From NCBI RefSeq assembly GCF_013377255.1, contig NZ_CP016614.1:1372501-1436500 (forward strand): DNA of 64,000 nt, in the 5' to 3' direction. Position 1 is the stretch's first letter. Every line of letters begins with the position of its first letter. This DNA comes from Mannheimia granulomatis. GTDB lineage: Bacteria; Pseudomonadota; Gammaproteobacteria; Enterobacterales; Pasteurellaceae. The notes beneath the pieces were generated by a model. That model was not told the origin of the DNA. It was given only the letters and a program-made list of their open reading frames with translations, and did not search any database. Positions 1 to 8,704 of the stretch are shown here, piece by piece. The position numbers and the translations under genes were made by a program.

Positions 1-946
1 TAGGGAATAGCTGCAAAATTACCGCTTTATTTTCTGCACGAGCGGCAACCTCAAGCGGTTGATTTTCAATAAATTTTTGCAAATCTTGAGGATTATTGGC
101 AATAGCTGAAACCTCGGTTAACCACGCTTTTAAATTTTCATCCGTGCTATTCGCTGCTAAATTCGCAATTTCAGCATTCGCACCTTGTTTGATTAATTCA
201 ATTGCTTTCAAACGTACTTTTTCATCTGTTTTAAAGCCCTGATCTTGCCAATAGCTTTCTAAATTAGCACAATCAGAAGTTAATTTAGGCGTTGCAAACC
301 AAAGCTGTTCAAATTCATTTGCTAAAGCGAGCAGATCGGTATTTTTTGTATTTTTCTCAGTTACTTTGCTCACTTCAGGATTTATTTCCGCTTTGCTGGC
401 TGCAAGCTCATAACGAGCTGACAGTAAACGACACTGGTCGGCTAGACTGATAGGCTTGACACTCTTAGCATATTCCACCAGCTCCTCAAAGTTTTGTTGC
501 TGATACAGCAGCTCAAATCTAAGTTGCTGTAATGTTTTTTGATAGACCGAATTAGGATATTTATGCATAAATGCATGAATATCACTCTCTTTTGCCTGTT
601 TTAACATTATTTTAGCATTCAACAACATCCAATTTGCCTCCATTTCCAATGGATAGCCGGATAATGTTGCCAATAATCGCAGAATAATTTGCTCACCAGA
701 AGCAGATAAATTCTTTTGCAGTACAGCATTCTCAATTAAATAATTAAGTTGTTGAAAATTTGCTCTCTGTTTAAGGCGTAACTGCTTCGCATGTTCTATT
801 TCTTTTTGATAAACTGCCAGCCAATCTGTTTTTAATTGTGCTAACTCTTTTTCATTATACGTTCTAACAGACTCTCTACCTGCTGCTTCTACTGCCCATC
901 CATAACTACTTGCCAGCAATAATGCTAGCACTGTTTTTTTCCACAT
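1..946 (-). CDS. slt: Soluble lytic murein transglycosylase, N-terminal part (cut by window edge)
   Basis: The gene runs off the left edge, so only about the first 315 residues are present. It starts with MWKKTVLALLLASSYGWAVE, a typical Sec signal peptide, after a good ribosome site (CGAGGAG). The following helical sequence (for example YQKEIEHAKQL, YPNSVYQKTLQQLRFELL, ADQCRLLSARYEL) matches my memory of the superhelical U-domain of Slt70-type periplasmic transglycosylases, which cleave the glycan strands of peptidoglycan. The catalytic SLT domain would lie beyond the edge and cannot be checked. The family call rests on the N-terminal helical pattern and is moderately sure. Confidence 0.7.
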   Translation of the reverse strand, partial: MWKKTVLALLLASSYGWAVEAAGRESVRTYNEKELAQLKTDWLAVYQKEIEHAKQLRLKQRANFQQLNYLIENAVLQKNLSASGEQIILRLLATLSGYPLEMEANWMLLNAKIMLKQAKESDIHAFMHKYPNSVYQKTLQQLRFELLYQQQNFEELVEYAKSVKPISLADQCRLLSARYELAASKAEINPEVSKVTEKNTKNTDLLALANEFEQLWFATPKLTSDCANLESYWQDQGFKTDEKVRLKAIELIKQGANAEIANLAANSTDENLKAWLTEVSAIANNPQDLQKFIENQPLEVAARAENKAVILQLFP

Positions 947-1158
947 ATATGACTCCTCGTTACTTCGCTTTAGGCAGAAAAAAGATGACTAAGTTTCAAA
1001 ATAATGTTGCTTATCGACACTCAACTAAAAATCAAATTAAGCCATTTTGTTATTTCATTGCAATAAATTTATAAAAATTGACCGCTTGTGATAATAAAAA
1101 CGGTCCGTTTTGCAAAATATTTACAAAATCAGACCGCTTGTTTTCAAATCAGTAATGC
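947..1158. other. Intergenic region with two uptake signals
   Basis: This stretch between slt and dsbC holds two copies of the USS core in complement form (GACCGCTTGT near 1080-1090 and 1132-1141). No gene is seen. The slt promoter must lie here, on the minus strand. Confidence 0.5.
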
Positions 1159-1842
1159 TTATTCTGCAAGCATTTTTGCCAATTCTTTTGGTTCTACATA
1201 ACCTGCAATCAGCTCACCATTAGAGGTTAGCATATTCGGCGTGCCTGTTACGCCAAATTTAACGCCGAGTTGGTAGTGTTTTTTCACAATATTCGGTGTT
1301 TTAAGCTGTGTTGGTAAATTGCCTTTTTCAGCCTCATTGAGTGCATTAATTTTATCAGAAGAGGTCCAAATCGCTTCCATCTGTTTTGCTGTTTGTGTAT
1401 TCATACCACCACGAGGGAAAGCTAAATAACGAATAGTGATCCCCAAATCGTTATATTCTTTGATCCGTTCATGTAACAAATGACAGTAATGGCAAGTAAT
1501 ATCCATAAACACAGTAATCACATGTTTTTCGTTTTTAGCCGGATAAACAATCATTTCATTATGGTAAGAGTTCAATTCCGCTAATAACGCTTGGTTTGTA
1601 ATATCTACTGCTTTACCGTTTTTTAACTCAAAAATTTTACCTTGGATTACATAACGTCCATCTTCACTAATATAAACCACGCCTTCATTAGATGTAGCCA
1701 TTTTAAATCCAGATAAAGGGGAATCTGAAATATTAACCTCTGTTGCTCCCATTTTTTCAAGTTGTTTTTTTAAATTTGCATCTGATGCTAATACCGCTGT
1801 CGATAAACAAGCTAATCCTAGCATGGTAAAATTTTTCTTCAT
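1159..1842 (-). CDS. dsbC: Thiol:disulfide interchange protein DsbC
   Basis: This is a periplasmic disulfide isomerase that reshuffles wrong disulfides and is normally kept reduced by DsbD. The 227-residue precursor has a signal peptide (cleavage near residue 20). An N-terminal dimerisation domain (about 21-80) follows, then a thioredoxin-fold domain with the active-site pair C117-H-Y-C120 in the context MDITCHYCHLLH. The cis-proline loop reads GVTGTPNM. Length agrees with E. coli DsbC (236). The start follows TAAGGATTCTAA, a usable ribosome site. It lies 9 nt after the mepM stop, so the two are probably cotranscribed. Confidence 0.93.
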   Translation of the reverse strand: MKKNFTMLGLACLSTAVLASDANLKKQLEKMGATEVNISDSPLSGFKMATSNEGVVYISEDGRYVIQGKIFELKNGKAVDITNQALLAELNSYHNEMIVYPAKNEKHVITVFMDITCHYCHLLHERIKEYNDLGITIRYLAFPRGGMNTQTAKQMEAIWTSSDKINALNEAEKGNLPTQLKTPNIVKKHYQLGVKFGVTGTPNMLTSNGELIAGYVEPKELAKMLAE

Positions 1843-1851
1843 TTAGAATCC

Positions 1852-3381
1852 TTACATTTTTAATTTTGCCTCTACATACTTAGATTTGTTTAAGAATGTT
1901 TGGCGTTCTTTACTACTCATACCCGAACTAGAGCCAGGCAATTTTACTGTAATTGGATTTACCGGTCTTCCGTTAATATGAAACTCATAGTGTAAATGAG
2001 GTCCGGTCGAACCACCGGTATTGCCGGATAAGGCAATACGTTCACCTTTTTTCACACTTTGCCCCGGCTTCACTAACGGTTTACTAAGGTGCATATATAC
2101 TGTTGTAATGTGCCCGTGCTTTATTCGAATATAACGCCCGGCTCCTCTAGCTTGGTAGGCAACATGCTCAACCACTCCATCACTTGGTGCGATAATCGGT
2201 GTTCCAACCGGAATACCGTAATCTACTCCTTTATGAGGGCTAATACGACCTGTAATTGGGTGCCTACGTTTAGGATTAAACGAAGAAGTCACCCGAGCGG
2301 CATACAACAATGGATGGCGAGCAAAACCACCACTTAACGTTTCGCCATATTTACTATAGTAGCGCCCATTCTCTGCTTGAATTGCATAGTAGCTTTTATT
2401 ACCGCTAATAACATGGATACCTTCCACATTACCTAAGTCTGTTACTTTACCGTTAATGTATTCTCGCTTAACTAAAATTGCAAACTTATCACCTTTTTTA
2501 AGTTTATTCGTTGCAATTTGTGATTGTAATCCAACCGCGAGCTGATTAATTTGACGATCCGATAAATCAACTGCCTTTAGGCTGGATGCAAAACTACCTT
2601 GGATAGTGCCACGAACGACATCTAATTTCCATTCACCTTTCTTCTCAAATTCTTGATAGGCAAATTTTCCGTTCGCTTTACGTTCATAAACCCGCTCTTG
2701 TTTTTCAGAAACAAGCCAGTTCATGTATTCTAATTCGCCATCATTGTCCAATATCCAATAAAATTGCTGACCCGGTTGTAATTGTGCCAATGCAGGATAT
2801 TGCTTAATCAGCTCTTTAGCAACACTCGGCCCAAGACCGGATTGTTCCAGTACATCTTTTAATTTATCACCACGGGCAACAGTATAACTAAATTGGTCTT
2901 GGATTCTTAAAGCTTGATCAGCAACTTCCAACAAATCACCAATAGCTTGCTCAGCCTCTTGTGGCAATGTTTCTTCAAGCTCTTTTTTAGCCGCCGTATC
3001 AATACTCTCTTCAACTTCATCATCCGGACCGATTAACTCATCTTCATAGGATGTCGCTGTTTGGTCATCTATAATCTGTTCTTCACCGTCTGATACTAAT
3101 GCAGATTCAGTAAGCAAATCGGTAATACGGCTGATAAAACCCACTTCATTTTCCGATTTCGGTAAATCAATTACATTTAATTCAACTTCATCTTCGTGCT
3201 TTATGTCCTGCTCATCCAAAATAAGGGTATTTTCGCGCTGGGTTTTACTCTCAACCGACGGCTGTTCCTTTAATGCCAGAACAATGCCCACCAGCAAACT
3301 CACTACAGCTAATAAAAACACCGTTATTTTGATATGTTGCTTATGTTTTTTACGATCTCTCGCTAAAATAACGTGTTGCAA
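1852..3381 (-). CDS. mepM: M23-family murein DD-endopeptidase (MepM/YebA type)
   Basis: This is a LytM/M23 zinc metallopeptidase that cuts peptide cross-links in the cell wall. It has 509 residues. A single N-terminal membrane anchor (about 17-38, ITVFLLAVVSLLVGIVLAL) is followed by an acidic linker, a LysM/OapA-like segment (YTVARGDKLKDVLEQSGL) and the C-terminal peptidase domain. The metal-ligand motifs are visible: HKGVDYGIPVGTPI (HxxxD) and GPHLHYEFH (HxH). No ATG lies near the N-terminus. Translation appears to start at TTG (3381), 6-8 nt after AGGCGAG. The gene is divergent from znuC, the same neighbourhood as in E. coli and Haemophilus. dsbC follows closely. Confidence 0.9.
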   Translation of the reverse strand: MQHVILARDRKKHKQHIKITVFLLAVVSLLVGIVLALKEQPSVESKTQRENTLILDEQDIKHEDEVELNVIDLPKSENEVGFISRITDLLTESALVSDGEEQIIDDQTATSYEDELIGPDDEVEESIDTAAKKELEETLPQEAEQAIGDLLEVADQALRIQDQFSYTVARGDKLKDVLEQSGLGPSVAKELIKQYPALAQLQPGQQFYWILDNDGELEYMNWLVSEKQERVYERKANGKFAYQEFEKKGEWKLDVVRGTIQGSFASSLKAVDLSDRQINQLAVGLQSQIATNKLKKGDKFAILVKREYINGKVTDLGNVEGIHVISGNKSYYAIQAENGRYYSKYGETLSGGFARHPLLYAARVTSSFNPKRRHPITGRISPHKGVDYGIPVGTPIIAPSDGVVEHVAYQARGAGRYIRIKHGHITTVYMHLSKPLVKPGQSVKKGERIALSGNTGGSTGPHLHYEFHINGRPVNPITVKLPGSSSGMSSKERQTFLNKSKYVEAKLKM

Positions 3382-3467
3382 AATATATCTCGCCTATTTT
3401 TTATTTACTAAAATTTACATAATCTATTGATAGACCATTTTACCAAGAAAAAATTCATTTAATCTAT

Positions 3468-3482
3468 TGTCATAATATGAAA
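3468..3482. promoter_or_regulatory. Candidate Zur operator before znuC/mepM
   Basis: The 15-mer TGTCATAATATGAAA lies 44 nt before the znuC start and 87 nt before mepM. It agrees at 12 of 15 positions with the enterobacterial Zur consensus TGTTATAWTATAACA, recalled from memory. Its core TCATAATATGA is a perfect odd palindrome. The location fits zinc-repressed control of znuC, but binding is inferred. Confidence 0.5.
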
Positions 3483-3525
3483 AATCAGCTAATTTTAGCT
3501 CAATATCCATAAATTTTTTATATTA

Positions 3526-4350
3526 ATGAAAATTAATCAACTGACACAAACGCAAAAACTTAATCCGTTTTCACCTATTAAGCCTATTAGACCATTAGTT
3601 TCTCTTGAAAAGATTGATGTTTCTTTCAATGATCAAAAAGCGTTACAAAATATTAATCTTTCGATCTATCCTAATTCTATTACTACTATTGTCGGACCTA
3701 ACGGTGGAGGCAAATCAACACTATTGAAAGTGTTGCTAAAATTAATCACCCCAAATAAAGGAAAAGTCTTTCACCAAAAAGACTTAAAAATTGGCTATGT
3801 CCCGCAAAAACTGCATCTAGACCCTTCTATGCCAATTACAGTAGCTCATTTCTTAGCACTGAAACCCAATACGGATAAAAAAATGATTGAAGAAGCATTA
3901 TCGTTATTTTCAATCACACATCTAGCCCAAAACAGTATGCAAAAATTATCGGGTGGGGAGCTTCAACGTGTACTACTTGCTAGAGCTGTGTTAAACCGGC
4001 CGCAATTGCTCGTTTTAGATGAGCCAATGCAAGGGGTGGATATTACAGGTCAAACCGAACTCTATCAACTATTAAATAAAACACGCGCTTTACTTAATTG
4101 TGCTATTTTAATGGTATCACACGATCTCAATATCGTGATGGCAAATACTGATGAAGTGCTTTGTGTCAACAAACATATCTGTTGTGCCGGCACACCTGAA
4201 GTGATTACAAATGACCCAAGTTTCATCCATTTCTTTGGTGATCAATTTGCTCGAAATGTTGCATTTTATTCACATAATCATAATCACCATCACAATTTGC
4301 ACGGTGATATCTGCCCGGAGCAGTGCAACTGTAAACACACGCCTCAGTGA
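3526..4350 (+). CDS. znuC: High-affinity zinc ABC transporter, ATP-binding subunit
   Basis: This ATPase powers zinc uptake through ZnuB, fed by periplasmic ZnuA. It has 274 residues. Walker A is GPNGGGKST (57-65), the ABC signature LSGGE (141-145), Walker B LLVLDE (161-166), and the switch histidine sits in MVSHD. The C-terminal tail is rich in His and Cys (HNHNHHHNLHGD, then CPEQCNCKH), which fits metal binding. The gene is a single transcription unit here. Neither znuB nor znuA is next to it, since sucA follows. The paralogous manganese and iron families are possible alternatives, but the tail and the mepM neighbour favour ZnuC. Confidence 0.87.
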   Translation: MKINQLTQTQKLNPFSPIKPIRPLVSLEKIDVSFNDQKALQNINLSIYPNSITTIVGPNGGGKSTLLKVLLKLITPNKGKVFHQKDLKIGYVPQKLHLDPSMPITVAHFLALKPNTDKKMIEEALSLFSITHLAQNSMQKLSGGELQRVLLARAVLNRPQLLVLDEPMQGVDITGQTELYQLLNKTRALLNCAILMVSHDLNIVMANTDEVLCVNKHICCAGTPEVITNDPSFIHFFGDQFARNVAFYSHNHNHHHNLHGDICPEQCNCKHTPQ

Positions 4351-4452
4351 GTTGTTTAAAATTTGTAAATTTTTTGCTAAAAATGACCGCTTGTCTGCAA
4401 ATTATTGTCTAAAAATCTGACTTAGTTCACATTTTCTTATCAGAATTTGGAG

Positions 4453-4458
4453 TATAAT
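4453..4458 (+). promoter_or_regulatory. Likely -10 element of the sucA promoter
   Basis: A perfect TATAAT lies 36 nt before the chosen sucA start. Transcription would begin near 4465, leaving a short leader that contains the ribosome site AGGTAAGG (about 4481-4488). No convincing -35 is seen at 16-18 nt, so an activator may be needed. Confidence 0.5.
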
Positions 4459-4494
4459 AGCATGAAGTTCAAACCAATATCAGGTAAGGTCTAT

Positions 4495-7308
4495 ATGCAA
4501 TATAACAATTTTGATGATTGGATTAAGTCATCGCCATTTGGCGGCTCAAGCCAATCTTATGTTGAAGAAATTTATGAACAATATTTAGTAAATCCACAGA
4601 GTGTTGATGCTAGCTGGAAAGCTATATTTGATTCATTTCCGACACACGATACCAATCAAGTTGAACAATCACATTCCCAAATCCGTTATTATTTTCGTAA
4701 ATTAGCACGAGAACAACAGCCTCAATCCATTACCGTTATCGATCCAAAAGCCAGTGCCAAACAAGTTCGTTTATTGCAATGGATTAATGCACATCGTTTC
4801 CGTGGTTATTTAGAAGCACAGCTTGACCCTATCAATTATTATCGCTGGAAAACCTCTAGTGTACCTGAATTAGATTACAAATATCATGGTTTTACCGAAG
4901 CCGACTTAGACGAAACTTTTACCGTAGGTCGCTATGTTTACGGCAAAGAAACGATGAAACTAAGCGAATTAAATCATGCTCTTAAAGAAACCTATCTTGG
5001 CCCTATCGGCTTAGAATTTATGCATGTTCAAGATATTGAGCAACGTAATTGGTTGCAAGAAAAAATTGAGAGTGTATTGAACAAACCACTTTTTACGAAA
5101 GAAGAGAAACTCAATTTATTAAGTGAACTCACCGCCGCAGATGGTTTAGAGCGGTACTTAGGGGCGAAATTCCCCGGCGCAAAACGATTCTCGCTTGAGG
5201 GAAGCGATGCATTCATTCCAATGATGAAAGAGATCATCCGTCACTCTGCCCGCCAAGGTATGACAGACGTGGTATTAGGTATGGCACACCGTGGGCGCTT
5301 AAATATGTTGGTAAATGTATTCGGTAAACGCCCTGCAGAATTATTTGATGAGTTTGCCGGCAAACACGCCGATGAAAGCCGTACAGGGGATGTAAAATAT
5401 CACCAAGGTTTCTCATCTAACTTTGCTGTTGACGATAAAAATGTGCATTTAACCCTTGCATTCAACCCATCCCACTTAGAAATTGTAAGTCCGGTGGTGA
5501 TTGGCTCTGTGCGTGCAAGACAAGAACGTATGCGTGATACCGCACATGAAAAAGTGCTTGCAGTAACCGTGCATGGTGACTCTGCAGTGGCGGGGCAAGG
5601 TGTTGTGCAAGAAACACTCAACATGGCAAATGCACGTGGTTATAAAGTAGGTGGTACAATCCGCATTGTTATCAATAACCAAATCGGTTTCACGACTTCT
5701 AATCCGAACGACACTCGCTCAACAGAGTTCTGTACCGATATCGCGAAAATGATCCAAGCACCGATTATTCACGTAAATGGTGATGACCCTGAAGCAGTGG
5801 CTTTCGCAGCAAGAATGGCGGTGGAATATCGTACAAAATTCAAACGCGATATTTTTATTGATCTGATTTCTTATCGTCGCCATGGCCACAACGAAGCCGA
5901 TGAGCCATTAGCAACTCAACCGATGATGTACAGCATTATCAAAAAGCACCCTACACCTCGTAAGGTATATGCAGATCGCTTAATTGCCGAAGGTGTATTA
6001 ACCAATGAGCAAGAAATTGAAATGCTCAATCTGTATCGTGATGCCCTAGATAATGGTGACCGAGTTGTACCTGAATGGCGTGAAATGAATATGGCGGCTG
6101 TCGATTGGTTGCAATACCTCAACTACGATTGGACCGAGCCGTATGAAAGTAAATTCCCGTTAGAGCGTTTCTTAACGATTGCCAAACGTGTCTGTGAATA
6201 TCCGCAATCTCTCAAAGCTCACTCTCGTGTGGAAAAAATTTACGCTGATCGTAAAGAAATGTATGAAGGCAAAAAATTATTCGACTGGGGTATGGCTGAA
6301 ACAATGGCTTATGCAACTCTACTTGATGATGGCACACACGTACGTTTATCCGGCGAAGATGCCGGTCGTGGTACATTCTTCCATCGCCATGCAGTAATCC
6401 ATAACCAAAATGATGGTACAGGCTATGTTCCACTGACTAATTTACATGCCAATCAAGGTCGCTTCCAAGTATGGGACTCCGTACTGTCTGAAGAAGCAGT
6501 ATTGGCCTTTGAATATGGCTTTGCAACAACCGACCCTAAAACATTAACCATTTGGGAAGCACAATTTGGTGATTTCGCCAACGGTGCACAAATTGTAATA
6601 GACCAATTTATCAGCTCCGGTGAGCAAAAATGGGGCAGAATGTGTGGCTTGGCTATGTTGCTCCCTCACGGCTATGAAGGGCAAGGCCCGGAACACTCCT
6701 CTGCCCGACTTGAACGCTATTTACAGCTTTGTGCACAACAGAATATGCAAGTCTGTGTGCCATCAACACCGGCTCAGGTTTATCACATGTTACGTCGTCA
6801 AGCGATCCGTAAAATGCGTCGTCCACTCGTCGCAATTACCCCGAAATCTTTATTACGCCATCCGCTTGCGGTATCATCATTAGATGAATTGGTAAACGGT
6901 ACATTCCTAAATGTGATTGACGAAGTAGATAGTATCGATCCAAAACAAGTCAAACGTGTGGTGATGTGTTCGGGTAAAGTGTATTACGATTTACTGGAGC
7001 AACGCCGTCAAAATAATCAGACGGATATTGCGATTATTCGTATCGAACAGCTTTACCCATTCCCTTATGAGGAAATGAAACAAATTCTTGAGCCTTACGC
7101 TCACGTAAAAGATTTTGTCTGGTGTCAAGAAGAACCGCTTAACCAAGGCGCATGGTATTGCAGTAAGCATAATTTTGAAGCCTCTATTCCGGAAGGCGCA
7201 AAATTAACTTATGCGGGCAGACCTGCTTCAGCTTCACCGGCTGTAGGTTATCCATCTCTACACGCTAAACAGCAAAAACAACTCGTTGAAGATGCATTAA
7301 CACTCTAA
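4495..7308 (+). CDS. sucA: 2-oxoglutarate dehydrogenase E1 component
   Basis: This thiamine-diphosphate enzyme decarboxylates 2-oxoglutarate and passes the succinyl group to the lipoyl arm of SucB. It has 937 residues (E. coli 933). The start at 4495 was chosen because MQYNNFDDWIKSS aligns with the E. coli N-terminus, the ribosome site AGGTAAGG precedes it, and upstream ATG/TTG codons overlap the promoter. Seen motifs: LGMAHRGRLNMLVNVFGK (substrate/TPP pocket), HGDSAVAGQGVVQE, INNQIGFTTSNP, and GHNEADEP in the TPP-metal region. The transketolase-like C-terminal half carries GEDAGRGTFFHRHAV. sucB follows after 54 nt, so sucAB is an operon. Confidence 0.96.
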   Translation: MQYNNFDDWIKSSPFGGSSQSYVEEIYEQYLVNPQSVDASWKAIFDSFPTHDTNQVEQSHSQIRYYFRKLAREQQPQSITVIDPKASAKQVRLLQWINAHRFRGYLEAQLDPINYYRWKTSSVPELDYKYHGFTEADLDETFTVGRYVYGKETMKLSELNHALKETYLGPIGLEFMHVQDIEQRNWLQEKIESVLNKPLFTKEEKLNLLSELTAADGLERYLGAKFPGAKRFSLEGSDAFIPMMKEIIRHSARQGMTDVVLGMAHRGRLNMLVNVFGKRPAELFDEFAGKHADESRTGDVKYHQGFSSNFAVDDKNVHLTLAFNPSHLEIVSPVVIGSVRARQERMRDTAHEKVLAVTVHGDSAVAGQGVVQETLNMANARGYKVGGTIRIVINNQIGFTTSNPNDTRSTEFCTDIAKMIQAPIIHVNGDDPEAVAFAARMAVEYRTKFKRDIFIDLISYRRHGHNEADEPLATQPMMYSIIKKHPTPRKVYADRLIAEGVLTNEQEIEMLNLYRDALDNGDRVVPEWREMNMAAVDWLQYLNYDWTEPYESKFPLERFLTIAKRVCEYPQSLKAHSRVEKIYADRKEMYEGKKLFDWGMAETMAYATLLDDGTHVRLSGEDAGRGTFFHRHAVIHNQNDGTGYVPLTNLHANQGRFQVWDSVLSEEAVLAFEYGFATTDPKTLTIWEAQFGDFANGAQIVIDQFISSGEQKWGRMCGLAMLLPHGYEGQGPEHSSARLERYLQLCAQQNMQVCVPSTPAQVYHMLRRQAIRKMRRPLVAITPKSLLRHPLAVSSLDELVNGTFLNVIDEVDSIDPKQVKRVVMCSGKVYYDLLEQRRQNNQTDIAIIRIEQLYPFPYEEMKQILEPYAHVKDFVWCQEEPLNQGAWYCSKHNFEASIPEGAKLTYAGRPASASPAVGYPSLHAKQQKQLVEDALTL

Positions 7309-7362
7309 AAATGCCTTCTTTTGTCGAAAAGATAAGAAAAAACGAAGAAAAGGAAGAAAACA

Positions 7363-8592
7363 ATGACAATCGAAATTTTAACTCCTGATTTACCAGAATC
7401 TGTTGCGGATGCAACAGTCGCTACTTGGCATAAAAAAGTAGGTGATACTGTAAAACGTGATGAAATTCTAGTCGAAATTGAAACTGATAAAGTCGTTTTA
7501 GAAGTGCCGGCTTCTAACGATGGTGTTCTTGCAGAAATCTGCCAAGAACAAGGGGCGACAGTGGTGTCAAAGCAATTACTAGGTAAAATAAATACCGCAC
7601 AAGCCGGTGATATCACTCAAGAAAAAATCGAACAACAAACAGAAGCGACCCCGGCTGATCGCAAATATGCCGCAATTGAACACAGCCATACAAATGCCGA
7701 TGACCAAAGCCCTGCAATTCGCCGCTTATTAGCCGAGCACGACTTACAAGCTTCAGAGATAGTAGGCAGTGGAGTGGGCGGAAGAATCACTCGTGAGGAT
7801 ATTGAAAAAGAGATTGCAAAACGTGTTCAGCTTGCTCAAGCTACTCAAGTTGCAACTACACAAAATACAGTAAGTACTGTCGCATTTAATAGTCGCAGCG
7901 AAAAACGTGTACCAATGACACGTTTACGCAAACGCATTGCAGAACGCCTGCTCGAAGCGAAAAATACCACGGCAATGCTGACTACATTCAATGAGCTAGA
8001 TATGCAGCCGATTATGAACCTGCGCAAAACCTATGGTGAAAAATTTGAAAAACAACATGGTGTACGCCTAGGCTTTATGTCTTTCTACATCAAAGCCGTG
8101 GTGGAAGCGTTAAAACGCTATCCTGAAATCAACGCATCAATTGACGGTGATGATGTCATTTACCACAATTATTTTGATATCAGCATTGCAGTTTCCACCC
8201 CGCGTGGCTTAGTGACTCCGGTTCTGCGTGATTGCGATAAAATGAGCATGGCAGACATTGAGAAAAAAATTAAAGAGCTTGCTGAAAAAGGGCGTGATGG
8301 TAAATTAACGGTAGAAGATCTCACCGGTGGTAATTTCACCATCACCAACGGCGGCGTATTCGGCTCGCTAATGTCCACCCCGATTATCAACCCACCGCAA
8401 AGTGCGATTTTAGGCATGCACGCCATTAAAGATCGCCCGGTGGCAGTTGATGGACAAGTCGTTATCCGCCCGATGATGTATTTAGCACTCAGCTACGACC
8501 ACCGCTTAATTGACGGCAAAGAGTCCGTTGGCTTCTTAGTGACCGTTAAAGAGTTATTGGAAGATCCGACTCGTTTATTACTTGAAATTTAA
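7363..8592 (+). CDS. sucB: Dihydrolipoyllysine succinyltransferase, 2-oxoglutarate dehydrogenase E2
   Basis: This is the core of the 2-oxoglutarate dehydrogenase complex and transfers succinyl from the lipoyl arm to CoA. It has 409 residues (E. coli 405). An N-terminal lipoyl domain carries the lipoylated lysine in EIETDKVVLEVPA (about residue 43). A peripheral-subunit-binding domain (SPAIRRLLAEHDL, about 113-150) follows, then the catalytic domain ending with the acyltransferase motif YDHRLIDGKE. The ribosome site is GGAAGAAAAC. There is a single lipoyl domain, as usual for SucB rather than AceF. Confidence 0.96.
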   Translation: MTIEILTPDLPESVADATVATWHKKVGDTVKRDEILVEIETDKVVLEVPASNDGVLAEICQEQGATVVSKQLLGKINTAQAGDITQEKIEQQTEATPADRKYAAIEHSHTNADDQSPAIRRLLAEHDLQASEIVGSGVGGRITREDIEKEIAKRVQLAQATQVATTQNTVSTVAFNSRSEKRVPMTRLRKRIAERLLEAKNTTAMLTTFNELDMQPIMNLRKTYGEKFEKQHGVRLGFMSFYIKAVVEALKRYPEINASIDGDDVIYHNYFDISIAVSTPRGLVTPVLRDCDKMSMADIEKKIKELAEKGRDGKLTVEDLTGGNFTITNGGVFGSLMSTPIINPPQSAILGMHAIKDRPVAVDGQVVIRPMMYLALSYDHRLIDGKESVGFLVTVKELLEDPTRLLLEI

Positions 8593-8602
8593 TACAAAAA
8601 TT

Positions 8603-8630
8603 TGACCGCTTGTAATATTACAAGCGGTCA
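8603..8630. terminator. Palindromic USS pair, likely terminator between sucB and sucC
   Basis: A perfect 28-nt palindrome is built from two facing uptake signals (TGACCGCTTGTAAT then ATTACAAGCGGTCA). It lies 10 nt after the sucB stop. The U-tract that follows is weak (GTCTTTACTG), so it may only partly terminate transcription. Facing USS pairs acting as terminators are well known in Pasteurellaceae. Confidence 0.6.
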
Positions 8631-8704
8631 GTCTTTACTGAAATTTTGCAAACACGATAGATTCGGCTATTAAATAATAGCAGAATAAACTAAGAGGAAT
8701 CTCT

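Noticed and set aside
4447..4494. Upstream TTG/ATG starts for sucA (4447, 4462)
   Set aside because: They overlap the TATAAT element and add residues not seen in the family. ATG 4495 aligns with the E. coli N-terminus and has a good ribosome site.
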